12,265 nt of DNA from Bacteroidetes bacterium HGW-Bacteroidetes-12 (GTDB lineage: Bacteria; Bacteroidota; Bacteroidia; Flavobacteriales_E; Vicingaceae): the NCBI GenBank assembly GCA_002841035.1, contig PHDR01000044.1, forward strand, positions 1 through 12,265, written 5' to 3'. The position numbers were made by a program, and so were the translations under genes. The notes beneath the pieces are model-generated. The model was not told the DNA's origin, did no database searches, and worked only from the letters and a program-made list of their open reading frames with translations. Positions 1 through 8,139 of this stretch are shown here, in pieces (the first letter of the stretch is position 1; the number at the start of each line of letters is the position of its first letter).

Positions 1-91
1 GGCGAAGCTTTTTTAAGGTGAATTAGATACTAAACAACTTAACAAACACCTAATTTACAATGAATTAAATAAAACAGAACCAAAACATAAT

Positions 92-113
92 TTTCTCCGA
101 TAAATCGGAGAAA
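92..113. other. short hairpin downstream of the permease gene
   Basis: A perfect 10-base inverted repeat, TTTCTCCGAT / ATCGGAGAAA, is separated by two bases. It lies about 124 bases past the end of the minus-strand permease gene. The flanks are AT-rich, but neither strand has a continuous T run right after the stem, so it is at best a weak terminator for one or both directions. The rest of positions 1-236 shows no open reading frame or RNA gene that I can support. Confidence 0.45.
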
Positions 114-236
114 TAACTATTGTGCAGCTATATTATAGAAACTTTGGTTTATTTTTTTCTATGTGCCTATGTGGTAAAAATAGTTTTTAGATTTTTTATT
201 TCCGATTGAATCTTTTAAAAAAGTCCTACTTCTAGT

Positions 237-965
237 TTATAGAAAATATTTTCCTACCTGAACAATGGAGGTAAGAATAATAACCCCAAGTACAATGTAA
301 CGGAAAAGTTGCTGAGAAACTCGATATAAGATGAGTTTGCCACACCAACTACCCAAAATACTGATAACTATTAAAACAGGAATGGTAATTAAAAACTCAT
401 TGTCCATGTAACCGTTTAAGAAATAAACCACCGTTCGGCTCGAATCTACACCCAAATCGATAAGTGCTGAAGTGGCAATAAAAATGTCTTTTTCTAAGCT
501 AAAAGCAGTTAAGGTTAATCCTCTAATTGCTCCTCCAGTGCCAATTAAACCTGCCAAAAATCCCGAAATTATCCCACCAGTATATAAGTTTTTGTTGCTG
601 GTTTCAATGGTTTTGTTGGAATAAAAAACAAGGTAAACAGATAGTAAAATCAGTAAAAAACTCATCATTAATTCTAACTCCACTTGAGGAACTATTTTAC
701 TTAAAAAAGCACCAATGATAACAAAAATAACTGCCGGAACCCCCAAGCGAAAGGCAATATGTTTGTCTATCCCTTTTCGAAATAAAACTATTTTGGAAAT
801 GTTGCTAAATACATGAAACAATGCGGTAATACCCAACACAATTCTAAAATCAAAAAACAAAGAAGCAATAGGTACAAACAAAATTGATGAACCAAAACCG
901 CTAACAGTTCCAATTACCTCAGCAACAAAAGCAAGAATATAAAAAAGGTAATATTTTTCAATCAT
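237..965 (-). CDS. TauE/SafE-family membrane permease
   Basis: This is a 242-residue polytopic inner-membrane protein with about eight hydrophobic segments. It looks like a TauE/SafE (formerly DUF81) transporter, a family linked to export of sulfite, sulfoacetate or other organosulfur anions and usually about 250 residues long. The family's internal duplication is visible: a glycine-rich motif in the first half (residues 19-32, GTVSGFGSSILFVP) recurs in the second half (residues 139-149, GLIGTGGAIRG). The start is an ATG at 963-965, and the N-terminus runs straight into the first membrane helix. The gene has the same orientation as the act operon but lies beyond that operon's terminator, so it is probably transcribed separately. 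Nothing nearby indicates the substrate. The family assignment is fairly secure; the function is not. Confidence 0.85.
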   Translation of the reverse strand: MIEKYYLFYILAFVAEVIGTVSGFGSSILFVPIASLFFDFRIVLGITALFHVFSNISKIVLFRKGIDKHIAFRLGVPAVIFVIIGAFLSKIVPQVELELMMSFLLILLSVYLVFYSNKTIETSNKNLYTGGIISGFLAGLIGTGGAIRGLTLTAFSLEKDIFIATSALIDLGVDSSRTVVYFLNGYMDNEFLITIPVLIVISILGSWCGKLILYRVSQQLFRYIVLGVIILTSIVQVGKYFL

Positions 966-983
966 GTTAAGTTAATAAAAGAC

Positions 984-1023
984 AAAAAAAAGAGGCTATT
1001 CATACAAATTGAATAGCCTCTTT
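984..1023 (-). terminator. rho-independent terminator of the act operon
   Basis: A 12-base perfect stem (AGAGGCTATTCA at 991-1002 pairing with TGAATAGCCTCT at 1010-1021) encloses a 7-base loop. On the minus strand the stem is followed by eight T residues (A984-A991 on the plus strand). It begins 20 bases after the actF stop codon and ends 18 bases before the permease start. It therefore closes the act operon and insulates the permease gene. Both flanks carry A/T runs, but the T run is stronger in the minus direction. Confidence 0.92.
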
Positions 1024-1042
1024 ATCTTATAAACAACATCTA

Positions 1043-2290
1043 TTAATGATGTAAATGCACACTTTCATCATACATAGGATGGTTTTTCGTTTGCAAAGAT
1101 GCTTTAGATAGCGAAGTCAATATAGTAAAAATAAAACCTCCTAAAAAGGTTAAAAACATTCCTATTTCAACTAACCCTAAACCACCTTCTTCGTGCATTG
1201 TTCCTGGTAAAACCATTACTAACACATCTATCCAATGTCCTAAGAATATTATTAAAGCAACAGGTAATAAGAAAATTGCATTTCTTTTTGCATCTCTTGA
1301 CATTAATAGAAAGAAAGGCAACAAAAAGTTCACAAAAAAAGTTCCTACATAAAGTAGTTTATAGTGTTCAAATCTATCAATATAATAGGTTACTTCTTCA
1401 GGTATATCTGAATACCATATTAACATAAACTGAGAAAACCATAAATAAGACCACAAACAACTGATGGCGAATAACCATTTTCCTAAATCGTGAATATGAC
1501 TATCATTCACTTCTTTTAAATAACCTTTGCTTTTTAAATATAATACCAACACAACAGCAACTATCATACTTGAAACCCACATGCCAGAGAAAGAATACCA
1601 ACCAAACATAGTGCTAAACCAATGTGTATCTATACTCATTAACCAATCCCAAGCAGAAGAAGAAGATGTGTAAGCAAAAAAGAAAATGAATAAAACTCCC
1701 ATAAAAATACTTTTCTTGTAAATAGGCGAAACTCCATCTGCATAAGCTGCTAAATTTAGAGCATCTTCTTCTTTTGATTTTTTTCGTAACCAATAAGCAA
1801 AAAACATCCAAACAGCAATATAGATTATGGAACGAATTAAGAAAAATGGAGTGTTCAAATAGGCTTGTTTATTTGCAATAATTTCATCGTAATGTTCTCC
1901 ACCTACAATGTATAATTCTGGATCCATCCAATGATACAAATGATGCATGTGAGCTGCCCCTGCAACAAATACAATTAATAAAACAATTGCTCCTATTGGC
2001 ATAAAACTCATTATTGCTTGAAAAACTCTATGTGTTGTTACTCCCCATGCCATTTGTGAAACATACTGCAAGGCGAGAAAAAACAACGCAGCTAAAGAGA
2101 TAGTAAAAAAGAAATATCCATTTACTAATAAATTAGCCCAAAAGCGTTGAGAAGTATGGTGTCCATGTCCAGAGGTTAATCCGATAACTAAAGCAATTAT
2201 TCCTACTAAAATTAATATAGAAGAAGTAAGTTTTGCGTTTTTTGATATTTTATATTCCATTTGTAAAAATGTTTTAGTTGTAATCTTCAT
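1043..2290 (-). CDS. actF: alternative complex III subunit ActF (quinol:cytochrome c oxidoreductase, NrfD-like membrane subunit)
   Basis: A 415-residue polytopic membrane protein with about ten hydrophobic segments, it is the last gene of the act operon. ActF is a paralogue of ActC and forms part of the membrane arm of the quinol:cytochrome c oxidoreductase. Visible family features are an early histidine-rich segment (GHGHH, residues 41-45), the HMHHLYHW stretch (114-121) followed by a loop, and NTPFFLIRSIIY (146-157). The C-terminus is also histidine-rich (ends VHLHH). The ATG at 2288-2290 lies 6 bases after the actE stop, which implies translational coupling. An internal ATG at residue 11 is an alternative start. 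Length and order match the usual act cluster. A proton-pumping role for ActF has been proposed for the family and cannot be judged from sequence. Confidence 0.93.
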   Translation of the reverse strand: MKITTKTFLQMEYKISKNAKLTSSILILVGIIALVIGLTSGHGHHTSQRFWANLLVNGYFFFTISLAALFFLALQYVSQMAWGVTTHRVFQAIMSFMPIGAIVLLIVFVAGAAHMHHLYHWMDPELYIVGGEHYDEIIANKQAYLNTPFFLIRSIIYIAVWMFFAYWLRKKSKEEDALNLAAYADGVSPIYKKSIFMGVLFIFFFAYTSSSSAWDWLMSIDTHWFSTMFGWYSFSGMWVSSMIVAVVLVLYLKSKGYLKEVNDSHIHDLGKWLFAISCLWSYLWFSQFMLIWYSDIPEEVTYYIDRFEHYKLLYVGTFFVNFLLPFFLLMSRDAKRNAIFLLPVALIIFLGHWIDVLVMVLPGTMHEEGGLGLVEIGMFLTFLGGFIFTILTSLSKASLQTKNHPMYDESVHLHH

Positions 2291-2296
2291 TAATAT

Positions 2297-2935
2297 TTAC
2301 TGTGTCACAACAAGAGTATCCGTTGTTAAACTGTTATTTGCTGTTAATGATTGTTTCATAAACTCTACTCTGATGAAGTGAATTAACTGCCATCTTTCTT
2401 CTTGATTTAATTGTGAGGCATGAGCTCCCATTAACCCTTTTCCATAAGTGATAGAATGAAACATCTTTCCTTCGGGCAACACTAAACTTTCGTTAAATTT
2501 AATTGGCAGGGGTGGAAACACTTCTCGCTGCACTAAAGTTCCATCTCCTTGTCCTGTTGTTCCATGACAGTGTACACAAAACATTCCATATAATTCTTTA
2601 CCTTTTGCAACACTTTGTTCTGTGTAAGGGATAGCACTTTTTAATTTTTCACCAGCTTCATTATAACCATCTATTGAGTTTGCATAGGGATAAGGAGAAA
2701 ATCCTCTATGGATAGTTCCTGCAACAGGTTTTCTTGCATTAAGTACGTTTCGCAATGAATCATTCCCTTGTTTTCCTCTTAATTCGCCATAATCAACGTA
2801 AGTTTCAATAGAAGGAGAACGATACATATCAGGCATATATTCGGGAGCTAATCCATTTTTTTCTTTACAAGAAGAAAATGAAATAACTGCTGCTATAACT
2901 GTAATTTTAATGCTATTATTTAAGTATTTTTTCAT
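2297..2935 (-). CDS. actE: alternative complex III subunit ActE, monoheme cytochrome c lipoprotein
   Basis: A 212-residue periplasmic cytochrome c. The N-terminus is a lipoprotein-type signal: a short basic region, a hydrophobic stretch (residues 11-20), then FSSC with Cys23 as the probable lipidated residue. The lipobox is slightly unusual in having Phe at -3 and Ser at -1, as is often tolerated in Bacteroidota. A single heme-binding motif CVHCH lies at residues 120-124 and is followed by GTTGQGDG, typical of class I cytochromes c. Met169 (GLMGAH) is the likely distal heme ligand. Within alternative complex III this subunit carries one heme c and is expected to take part in electron exit towards the oxidase or a soluble carrier. 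It sits 26 bases after actD and 6 bases before actF. Confidence 0.94.
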   Translation of the reverse strand: MKKYLNNSIKITVIAAVISFSSCKEKNGLAPEYMPDMYRSPSIETYVDYGELRGKQGNDSLRNVLNARKPVAGTIHRGFSPYPYANSIDGYNEAGEKLKSAIPYTEQSVAKGKELYGMFCVHCHGTTGQGDGTLVQREVFPPLPIKFNESLVLPEGKMFHSITYGKGLMGAHASQLNQEERWQLIHFIRVEFMKQSLTANNSLTTDTLVVTQ

Positions 2936-2961
2936 TTTGTATTCTAATTTGAAATTAGTAG

Positions 2962-3489
2962 TTATTTCTCATCAATTTCTAACACATAAGTTTCGTTAAG
3001 TATTGATTTTATTTCTTCAATAGATTTGCCTTCGTTATCATGAACGTGAATTTCCATTACAAATCGATCATCGGTTGTTCTTGGATAAGGATTGTGAGAT
3101 TTAAATCCTGGCAAAGTCCAGTTTCTTAATAAATAAGTAATTGCCATTCCATGTGCAGCACACAATACTCCAAACTCAAAAGTAACAGGAATAAATGCTG
3201 GAAGGTTATCAATTAAAGAAAAATTAGGTTTTCCACCAATATTTATTGGCCAATCTTGCACAGAAAAATACCATATACCGAGCAAAGCAAGTAAAACGCC
3301 TAACATTCCGTAAATAAATGCGGTAATGGCAATACGAGTTCGTTTCAGTCCTATTACGGGATCAATGCCATGTATAGGAAATGGAGAAAACACATCTCTA
3401 ATAAAAATGCCTTTTGACACTAAATGCTTAGCACTTTCTAAAAGCACATAATCATCATCATAAATTGCGTAAATTTTTTTATCTGACAT
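2962..3489 (-). CDS. actD: alternative complex III subunit ActD (DUF3341)
   Basis: A 175-residue protein of the DUF3341 family, the ActD subunit of alternative complex III. It has a soluble N-terminal region that begins with an acidic YAIYDDDYVLLES stretch and contains the conserved SPFPIHGID segment (about residues 35-43). Two membrane helices follow (about 50-76 and 100-124), then a hydrophilic tail. ActD has no cofactor motif, consistent with the family, where it packs against ActC and ActF. The gene starts with ATG at 3487-3489, 36 bases after actC. Position, length and the SPFP motif together make the call secure. Confidence 0.93.
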   Translation of the reverse strand: MSDKKIYAIYDDDYVLLESAKHLVSKGIFIRDVFSPFPIHGIDPVIGLKRTRIAITAFIYGMLGVLLALLGIWYFSVQDWPINIGGKPNFSLIDNLPAFIPVTFEFGVLCAAHGMAITYLLRNWTLPGFKSHNPYPRTTDDRFVMEIHVHDNEGKSIEEIKSILNETYVLEIDEK

Positions 3490-3525
3490 ACTTTAATGTT
3501 TAATGTTCAAAGTTTAAGTTTTTAA

Positions 3526-4935
3526 TTATTTTTTAACAGGATGTAGTTTTTTAAAGTCTTCATCTGACATATTTTTATATTTTTCTCCAGATGATTTTAA
3601 TATACTTTTTACTTCGTTAAAAGCTAATACAGGGAAATAACGTAAGAATAGTAAGTAAAACACACTAAACAAACCTAACGTACCGATAAAAATCCCTATA
3701 TCAACCCAAGTTGGGTAGAACATAGACCAACTAGATGGTAAATAATCTCTATGAACGGAAGTAACAATAATTACAAAACGCTCAAACCACATCCCAATAT
3801 TTACAATAATAGACATGAAAAAAGTAAATGCTAGATTTGTCCTTAATTTTTTAAACCAGAACAAGTGAGGAGAAATTACGTTGCAAGTCATCATACTCCA
3901 ATATGCCCAAGCATAAGGACCAGAAAAACGATTGATAAATGCATACGATTCATATTCAACACCAGAATACCAAGAAATAAATAATTCAGTTAAATAAGCA
4001 ACTCCAACAATAGAACCTGTTACAATAATCACAATATTCATATATTCAATATGTTTAACTGTAACATATTGTTCTAGGTGCATTACTTTTCTAACAATAA
4101 GCATTAATGTTTGAACCATTGCAAATCCAGAGAATACTGCTCCTGCAACGAAATATGGAGGGAAGATAGTGGTATGCCAACCTGGAATTACAGAGGTGGC
4201 AAAATCCATAGATACGATGGAGTGAACCGAGAATACTAATGGTGTAGCTAAACCAGCTAATACTAAAGATACCTCTTCAAATCGTTGCCATGCTTTTGCA
4301 TTTCCCGACCAACCAAAGCTTAAAAGACTATACATTAATTTAGGTACTGGCGATTTTGCTCTGTCTCTAATGGTTGCAAAATCAGGAATTAAACCGATAT
4401 ACCAAAACACTAATGATACAGATAAATAAGTAGAGATAGCAAATACATCCCATAACAATGGAGAGTTAAAGTTTACCCACATTGGTCCAAATGTATTTGG
4501 AAGTGGCAAAATCCAATAAGCCATCCAAATTCTTCCCATGTGTATCAATGGAAATAAACCAGCCATAAACACGGCAAAGATGGTCATTGCTTCTGCGGGG
4601 CGGTTAATTGCCATACGCCATTTTTGACGAAACAACAACAACACTGCTGAGATTAATGTTCCTGCGTGCCCAATTCCAACCCACCAAACAAAATTAGTAA
4701 TGTCCCAAGCCCAACCAACGGTTTTGTTCAAGCCCCAAGTTCCAATTCCAACACCTATAAGGTATAGAATATTACCTACACCCCACAAACCTACAATGGT
4801 TGCGATTGTCATTAATACTTTCCAACTTTTAGTTGTTTTTCCTTCGATGGTTGCTAATACGTCATTAGAGATTTTTGTGTATGTTACATCGTCTCCTAAT
4901 ATTAACGGTTCTCTTATTGCTGCTTCTTTATGCAT
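3526..4935 (-). CDS. actC: alternative complex III subunit ActC, NrfD-family quinol-binding membrane subunit
   Basis: This 469-residue NrfD/PsrC-family membrane protein has about ten hydrophobic segments. In alternative complex III, ActC docks the iron-sulfur subunit ActB and is thought to hold the periplasm-facing menaquinol oxidation site. Recognisable family stretches are WVGIGHAGTLISAVL (85-99), the HMGR motif (132-135), GWHTTIFPPYFVAGA (252-266) and MWFERFVIIVTSVHRDYLP (382-400). The cytoplasmic tail is lysine-rich. The start is an ATG at 4933-4935, 13 bases after the actB stop, so the two partner subunits are made from adjacent reading frames. I see no frameshift or missing segment. Length and motif content match the Bacteroidota ActC family closely. 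Confidence 0.95.
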   Translation of the reverse strand: MHKEAAIREPLILGDDVTYTKISNDVLATIEGKTTKSWKVLMTIATIVGLWGVGNILYLIGVGIGTWGLNKTVGWAWDITNFVWWVGIGHAGTLISAVLLLFRQKWRMAINRPAEAMTIFAVFMAGLFPLIHMGRIWMAYWILPLPNTFGPMWVNFNSPLLWDVFAISTYLSVSLVFWYIGLIPDFATIRDRAKSPVPKLMYSLLSFGWSGNAKAWQRFEEVSLVLAGLATPLVFSVHSIVSMDFATSVIPGWHTTIFPPYFVAGAVFSGFAMVQTLMLIVRKVMHLEQYVTVKHIEYMNIVIIVTGSIVGVAYLTELFISWYSGVEYESYAFINRFSGPYAWAYWSMMTCNVISPHLFWFKKLRTNLAFTFFMSIIVNIGMWFERFVIIVTSVHRDYLPSSWSMFYPTWVDIGIFIGTLGLFSVFYLLFLRYFPVLAFNEVKSILKSSGEKYKNMSDEDFKKLHPVKK

Positions 4936-4948
4936 TTTTTATACTTTT

Positions 4949-7900
4949 TTAAGCTTCGTTATTTTCTAAATTTCTAACTTTAGTTAAATAGTAAACATTA
5001 GGTTGTTGACCCACTTCTTCAATTACTCTGTATGCTCTATTGTGGTTCATTTCACTATTAATTTTACTTGTAGTATCATTCAAATCGCCAAATGTAATTG
5101 CATTGGTTGGGCAAGATGCAGAGCATGCTGTTTGAATAGCACCATCTTGCACTTTTGTTCCTGCTTTTTTAGCATTTAATTTTCCTTCTTGAATGCGTTG
5201 CACACACATACTACATTTTTCCATCACACCTCTTGCTCTAACAACAACATCAGGATTTAATACCATTCTTCCTAAATCATCTTGAGCTGGGTTAATTTCG
5301 GTAAACTTATCGTAAGCCAAGTAGTTAAACCAGTTGAACCTTCTTACTTTGTAAGCACAGTTGTTTGCACAATATCTTGTTCCTATACAACGGTTATAAG
5401 CCATCATGTTTAATCCTTCGTTGCTGTGAGTAGTTGCTGCAACTGGACATACTGTTTCACAACCCGCGTGGTTACAGTGCTGACACATCATTGGTTGATG
5501 CACTACTTGTGGATTATCGGCTGGATCTTCCATTTTACGGTATCCAGAAATTGATTTATCTTCAATGTCTGCATCAGTGCTGTAGTATCTATCTATTCGC
5601 ATCCAATGCATTTCTCTTCCTCTGCGAACTTCATCTTTTCCTACAACTGGAACATTGTTTTCTGAATTACATGATGTTATACAAGTGCTACATCCAATAC
5701 AAGCATTCATATCAATAGACATTCCCCAACGGTGTCCTATGTTTTCAACAGGATGTGCTTTCCATAAATCAAATTCTTTGATGTTTTTCTTTACAGTTTT
5801 TCCGTTTTCGTGGGTAGCAAGTTTATGTTCAGGGTTATAAGCGTCTTTATCTCCTTGTTTGTAAGTTGCCAAAGTAGTTTCTCTAACTACAGAGTCTCTA
5901 CCCATAACAGTTTGGTGGGTTTGCGTAGCAGCAATTGGATAAGTTCCAGCTACATCCGCAATAATTGCTCCAACGTAATAAGAAACTACTCCATCTTTAT
6001 TTTCAACCAATGGATAAGCGTTTTTACCTGTTGGTTCAGTCATATTCCCTACAACTTTTCCGTATCCTAAAGCAATACCAATAGTTCCTTTTGCTTGACC
6101 AGGTTGTGCAACAACGGGAATACTGTCTATAGTTTTTCCATTAACAGTTATGCTAATTAAATTTGCTGGAGACTCTTCTCCTAATTGCGTATTATAACCT
6201 CTTTCCTTCATTTCTGATGGATGCATAGTAACATAATTATCCCAAGTTACTTTTGTGATAGGGTCTGGAGTTTCTTGTAACCATGGGTTATCTGCACCAG
6301 CTCCAGCACCTACAGATGCATTTTGGGTAAGTTCTAATTCAAAATCTCCAGCAAAGCTAGCTCCGTCAATTTTAATTGAAGATATACCAGTAGCATTTAC
6401 AAATGCTGTAGTACTTTCTAATGCCTCTGCTTGAGGTTTTTCAAAACAGATTTCTCCATCATGAAGTGCTTTGTTCCAATGTTCATTAAAATTAAGTGAA
6501 AGAACTCCATTTTCTGGAAAAATAAAATCTTCCCAAACTTCTTTAATAAATTGATAATAAGAAACCGTTTTATATTCTTCCGACCATTTCAAAAAACTTT
6601 CTTGTGCTTGTCTTGTGTTAAATAATGGTGAAATAGTTGGTTGTTGCAAGGTAAAACATCCTTCAACTGGATTGTATTCGTTCCATGATTCTAATGCGTG
6701 ATTATCAGGACAAACATAGGTGCAAAGTTTAGATGTTTCGTTTTCTTTTGTTGCAAAAGACACCGATGTTTTTACTTTACTTAAGGCTGAAACAAATTTA
6801 TCTCCAATTGAACGTGCTGGATCAACGCCATAAATAAACAACACATCAACTTCTCCTTTACTCATTTCTTCTACCAACGCATTTACTTTAGCGTCATCTC
6901 CAGCTTTTGTGTTGGAATGATTAACAATATTTATTGTTTTACCATAATTATCTAAAAGTTGATTAATTCCATTAACAATTAACTGAATGTTTTTGTTGTT
7001 TGAGCCACAAATAACTATTGATGAACCTTTAGTGTCTTTAAGTGCTTTAACAGCAGCCGCTATTTTACTTTCGAGATTTGCATTGGCAGCAGGTGCATCA
7101 ACACTTCCTCCCAATTGTTTGTAGATGTTTGCTACAATAACACCATATTCAGATGGTTTTGCAGGAATTCTTACATCGGCATTTGTTCCTGAAAGCGACA
7201 TATTAGCCTCAAATTGAAAGTGTTTCGACATCCAATCGTTATCTGGCTTACGTGTTTGAGCATAATCATTCAAATACATAGGTGTATCTAACCAATTTCC
7301 CATAAAATCTGCACCAACGCTTACTATTGTTTTTGCTTTTTCAAAATTATAGGTAGGAATTGCTCTTTTGTTAAATGTTGTTTTGTTGGCATCTAACATT
7401 CCTGAATAAGATATTTCATCATATTCAACAAAGTTGGTATCAATTTTAACTCCTTTAAAATTACCTTGTATGTCGTAAACCTTTTCTCCTGCAGATTTTG
7501 AAAGGGCAAGTTTTGTTGAGTAACTTAAAAGGGTAGATGAAAGTATTTTTATATTTTTTCCTTCGGCTAAAGCTTTAGTGATTTCTGCATCAACAGTTTT
7601 CCAATCGGTTGCTTTTCCATTTTTTAAAGGATTTTTCAATCTATTGTTGTCATACAAAGAAAGAACAGAACCTGCTATTCTTGAATTGATAGCTCCTTTT
7701 GTAAGTTTCGATTCTTTATTCCCTATAACATGAATAGGGCGACCCTCTCTTGTTTTCACTAAAATAGGAGCAAAATCATTACCATCATAATAAGTGGAAG
7801 CATAATAATTTGCTTTTCCAGGGGTAATTTCCTCAGGCTTGTTAATGTAAGGAATAGCTTTTGTAACTGGCGATTCGCAAGCTGCTAATGATGCTGCTGC

Positions 7901-8086
7901 AACTCCAAACCCTAAATATTTTAAGAAATCTCTTCGTGATGTTGAGGAATTTTCTAATGTTTCTTTATCTCCTAAAAATTGATCAACAGGAAGTTCTTCT
8001 GGAAATTCATTTCTACTTGACGCTAAAAATTTAGGGTCATTGTTGAGTTGTTCTAAACCTTTCCAGTATTTTTTTGAATTAGCCAT
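4949..8086 (-). CDS. actB: alternative complex III subunit ActB, iron-sulfur protein with a molybdopterin-oxidoreductase-like domain
   Basis: This protein has 1045 residues if translated from the ATG at 8084-8086. An in-frame TTG at 8099-8101 would add five residues, but the ATG gives the expected family N-terminus (MANSKKYW). A twin-arginine signal (SRRDFLK, residues 50-56) runs into a hydrophobic segment ending LAAC, so Cys70 is probably lipidated. Residues of about 75-560 resemble the molybdopterin-oxidoreductase fold, which in this complex is known to lack the molybdenum cofactor. The C-terminal part holds cysteine groups for four iron-sulfur clusters: CIGCSTCITSC (796-806), CQHCNHAGCETVC (868-880), CIGTRYCANNC (900-910) and CSMC (958-961) with CSASC (988-992). 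The third group has three cysteines in C-x5-C-x3-C spacing, as in other ActB proteins. It receives electrons from the quinol site in ActC and passes them to the ActA/ActE hemes. The gap from actA is 53 bases. Confidence 0.95.
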   Translation of the reverse strand: MANSKKYWKGLEQLNNDPKFLASSRNEFPEELPVDQFLGDKETLENSSTSRRDFLKYLGFGVAAASLAACESPVTKAIPYINKPEEITPGKANYYASTYYDGNDFAPILVKTREGRPIHVIGNKESKLTKGAINSRIAGSVLSLYDNNRLKNPLKNGKATDWKTVDAEITKALAEGKNIKILSSTLLSYSTKLALSKSAGEKVYDIQGNFKGVKIDTNFVEYDEISYSGMLDANKTTFNKRAIPTYNFEKAKTIVSVGADFMGNWLDTPMYLNDYAQTRKPDNDWMSKHFQFEANMSLSGTNADVRIPAKPSEYGVIVANIYKQLGGSVDAPAANANLESKIAAAVKALKDTKGSSIVICGSNNKNIQLIVNGINQLLDNYGKTINIVNHSNTKAGDDAKVNALVEEMSKGEVDVLFIYGVDPARSIGDKFVSALSKVKTSVSFATKENETSKLCTYVCPDNHALESWNEYNPVEGCFTLQQPTISPLFNTRQAQESFLKWSEEYKTVSYYQFIKEVWEDFIFPENGVLSLNFNEHWNKALHDGEICFEKPQAEALESTTAFVNATGISSIKIDGASFAGDFELELTQNASVGAGAGADNPWLQETPDPITKVTWDNYVTMHPSEMKERGYNTQLGEESPANLISITVNGKTIDSIPVVAQPGQAKGTIGIALGYGKVVGNMTEPTGKNAYPLVENKDGVVSYYVGAIIADVAGTYPIAATQTHQTVMGRDSVVRETTLATYKQGDKDAYNPEHKLATHENGKTVKKNIKEFDLWKAHPVENIGHRWGMSIDMNACIGCSTCITSCNSENNVPVVGKDEVRRGREMHWMRIDRYYSTDADIEDKSISGYRKMEDPADNPQVVHQPMMCQHCNHAGCETVCPVAATTHSNEGLNMMAYNRCIGTRYCANNCAYKVRRFNWFNYLAYDKFTEINPAQDDLGRMVLNPDVVVRARGVMEKCSMCVQRIQEGKLNAKKAGTKVQDGAIQTACSASCPTNAITFGDLNDTTSKINSEMNHNRAYRVIEEVGQQPNVYYLTKVRNLENNEA

Positions 8087-8139
8087 ATTTTTTTTAATCA
8101 AAAGTGTTTAATTTTCAGTCTTCTTTAGTTAACAAATAT

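Noticed and set aside
92..113. Hairpin as an intrinsic terminator for the permease gene
   Set aside because: No T run follows the stem on either strand, and it lies 124 bases from the gene end. It is kept only as a hairpin.
5434..6070. Plus-strand open frames opposite actB
   Set aside because: They are antisense shadows of a strongly conserved coding sequence, with no signals of their own.
8087..8101. TTG start adding five residues to ActB
   Set aside because: The ATG at 8084-8086 gives the family-like MANSKKYW beginning, and a rare TTG is not needed.
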